NCBI RefSeq assembly: GCF_013256425.1
Contig: NZ_CP053904.1
Coordinates: 930,001 to 994,000, forward strand
Reading direction: 5' to 3'
Origin: Hymenobacter sp. BRD67
GTDB lineage: Bacteria > Bacteroidota > Bacteroidia > Cytophagales > Hymenobacteraceae
Length of the DNA stretch: 64,000 nucleotides
A program made the position numbers and the translations under genes. A model generated the notes under the pieces. The model was not told the origin of the DNA. It was given only the letters and a program-made list of their open reading frames with translations, and did not search any database. Below are positions 62,598 through 64,000 of the stretch, one piece after another; position 1 is the stretch's first letter; each line of letters starts with the position of its first letter.

Positions 62598-63863
62598 CTA
62601 CATATTCTTGATAATCTCGTCGCCAAACTCGCTCGTTTTGAGCAGCGTAGCGCCTTCCATCTGACGCTCGAAGTCGTAGGTGACACGCTTGCTTTCGATG
62701 GCGGCTTCGAGGCCCTTGTTGATAAGAGCGGCGGCTTCTTTCCAGCCCAGGTGTTCCAGCATCATCACGCCCGAGAGGATAACCGAGCCGGGGTTCACCT
62801 TGTCCTGGTTGGCGTACTTGGGCGCGGTGCCGTGGGTAGCCTCGAAGATGGCGTGGCCGGTAACGTAGTTGATGTTGGCACCCGGCGCGATGCCGATACC
62901 GCCCACGATGGCGGCCAGCGCGTCGGAGATGTAGTCGCCGTTCAGGTTCAGGGTAGCTACTACCGAATACTCGGCGGGGCGCAGCAAAATCTGCTGGAGG
63001 AAGGCGTCGGCGATGCTGTCCTTGATGATGAGCTTGCCCTGGTCCTGGGCTTGCTTTTGCAGGGCGTCGGCCACGGCCACGCCTTGCTTAGCCACGATTT
63101 TATCGTACTGCGCCCAGGTAAATACCTTGGCCCCAAACTCCTTCTCGGCCAGCTCGTAGCCCCAGGTTTTGAACGCGCCCTCGGTGAATTTCATGATGTT
63201 GCCCTTGTGCACCAGCGTTACCGACGGCAGCTTGTGCTCGAGGGCATACTTGATGGCGGCGCGCACGAGGCGCTCGGTGCCTTCCTTGCTCACCGGCTTG
63301 ATGCCAAACGACGACGACTCGGGGAAGCGAATCTTCTTCACGCCCATCTCATCCTGCAGGAATTCCAGCATCTTCTGGGCCTGCGGCGTGCCGTTCATGT
63401 ACTCGATGCCGGCATAGATGTCTTCCGTGTTTTCGCGGAAGATAACCATGTTGGTCAGCTCGGGGTGCTTCACGGGCGAGGGCACCCCGTCGTAGTAGCG
63501 CACGGGGCGCACGCAGGCGTACAAATCCAGCTCCTGCCGCAGGGCCACGTTCAGCGAGCGAATGCCGCCGCCTACCGGCGTTGTGAGCGGGCCTTTGATG
63601 CCTACCAGGTAGTCGCGGAAGGCTTCGAGCGTTTCAGCCGGCAGCCAGTTATTGAGTTGCTTAAAGGCTTTCTCACCGGCCAGCACTTCCTTCCACACCA
63701 GCTTCTTCTTGCCGCCGTAGGCTTTTTCTACCGCGGCATCGAATACGCGCTGCGAGGCCCGCCAGATGTCCGGACCCGTGCCGTCGCCCTCAATGTAGGG
63801 GATGGTCGGTTGGTCGGGTACAGTCAGCTTGCCATTCTTAATGGTGATTTTTTGCTCTGCCAT
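62598..63863 (-). CDS. icd: NADP-dependent isocitrate dehydrogenase
   Basis: 421 residues: [54 protein letters not shown] (substrate Ser/Arg region), [69 protein letters not shown] and [20 protein letters not shown]. This is the E. coli-type enzyme that decarboxylates isocitrate to 2-oxoglutarate in the TCA cycle. Intact. Length is normal. It is read away from the window end. Confidence 0.97.
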   Translation of the reverse strand: MAEQKITIKNGKLTVPDQPTIPYIEGDGTGPDIWRASQRVFDAAVEKAYGGKKKLVWKEVLAGEKAFKQLNNWLPAETLEAFRDYLVGIKGPLTTPVGGGIRSLNVALRQELDLYACVRPVRYYDGVPSPVKHPELTNMVIFRENTEDIYAGIEYMNGTPQAQKMLEFLQDEMGVKKIRFPESSSFGIKPVSKEGTERLVRAAIKYALEHKLPSVTLVHKGNIMKFTEGAFKTWGYELAEKEFGAKVFTWAQYDKIVAKQGVAVADALQKQAQDQGKLIIKDSIADAFLQQILLRPAEYSVVATLNLNGDYISDALAAIVGGIGIAPGANINYVTGHAIFEATHGTAPKYANQDKVNPGSVILSGVMMLEHLGWKEAAALINKGLEAAIESKRVTYDFERQMEGATLLKTSEFGDEIIKNM

Positions 63864-63939
63864 GAGGAAAAAGGTTGTCTAATATTCTGTTGTCAGGTTC
63901 AGGTGGGAAGTCTTGTTCGGTGCTAGTGTTGCCAGCGGC

Positions 63940-64000
63940 TAGCTCCGCTTATCATTGCAAGCCTGCGAAGCAATCGCACCAGAACGATGTCGTTCGGGTA
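63940..64000. repeat. Partial repeat-like palindrome at the window edge
   Basis: ATCATTGCAAGCCTGCGAAG then CAATCGCACC lies upstream of icd. The ATTGC...GCAAT arrangement resembles short dispersed repeats of the CATTGCGAG...GAAGCAATC kind that are common in Bacteroidota genomes. It is cut by the window end, so the type is uncertain. Confidence 0.35.

Overview
The window looks like chromosome of a Bacteroidota bacterium, most probably Hymenobacter or a close relative (inference). It is GC-rich. It carries a type IX secretion pair (PorV2/PorU2), a protein with a Por-type C-terminal sorting domain, DUF4270 and PspC-GIN proteins, and promoters of the Bacteroidota form TTTG-N19-TAnnTTTG upstream of both tRNA genes. 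There is no rRNA, no cas gene and no intact transposase.

Layout. 1-5391: two large secreted fibre-like proteins, the first built from 51-bp tandem repeats. 5668-7143: a small AT-richer island with a broken Imm50-like immunity gene, an Rhs-tip-like fragment and a small membrane protein. 7144-9671: two tandem paralogous T9SS cargo-type beta-propellers. 9972-10695: a truncated integrase running into a decayed orphan CRISPR-like array, then tRNA-Glu. 10950-14295: gapA, a lipid kinase, a DUF3050 protein and an SUI1-type factor. 14329-17415: PspC-GIN membrane protein under a PadR regulator. 17709-24073: porV2 and porU2. 24176-28181: acyltransferase, then an opposing namZ-fmt-folA operon. 28264-32143: FtsX-like permease and two lipoproteins. 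32302-37855: a RecE-like nuclease, a J-domain protein, a probable free-standing small RNA, rtcB and a MOSC protein. 38015-39563: dps facing an iron-permease-like gene across a 27-bp hairpin, then tRNA-Leu. 39568-47386: rqcH, an MBL hydrolase, a large hybrid histidine kinase with a single-domain response regulator, and a glycosyltransferase. 47438-55671: miaA, pfkA, a TerB-like protein, a class III aminotransferase, an ECF sigma operon, a von Willebrand A lipoprotein-like protein and a DinB protein. 56136-61862: a complete RND efflux operon. 61980-62165: a MITE-like element with 34-bp terminal inverted repeats. 62598-63863: icd.

The dominant oddity is that at least 29 sites in 19 genes, including fmt, namZ, porU2 and acrB-like genes, need exactly one more G or C, nearly always in a short G/C run, to restore the family reading frame. 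I saw no site needing a base removed and none in an A/T run. This is best read as homopolymer under-calling in the assembly, so most 'broken' genes here are probably intact in the organism. Two in-frame stops (3884-3886 and 6016-6018) do not fit that pattern.

The most interesting unexplained elements are the orphan CRISPR-like array, the promoter-to-terminator small RNA candidate near rtcB, the toxin/immunity island, the long palindromic element, and a perfect terminator hairpin inside a glycosyltransferase gene.
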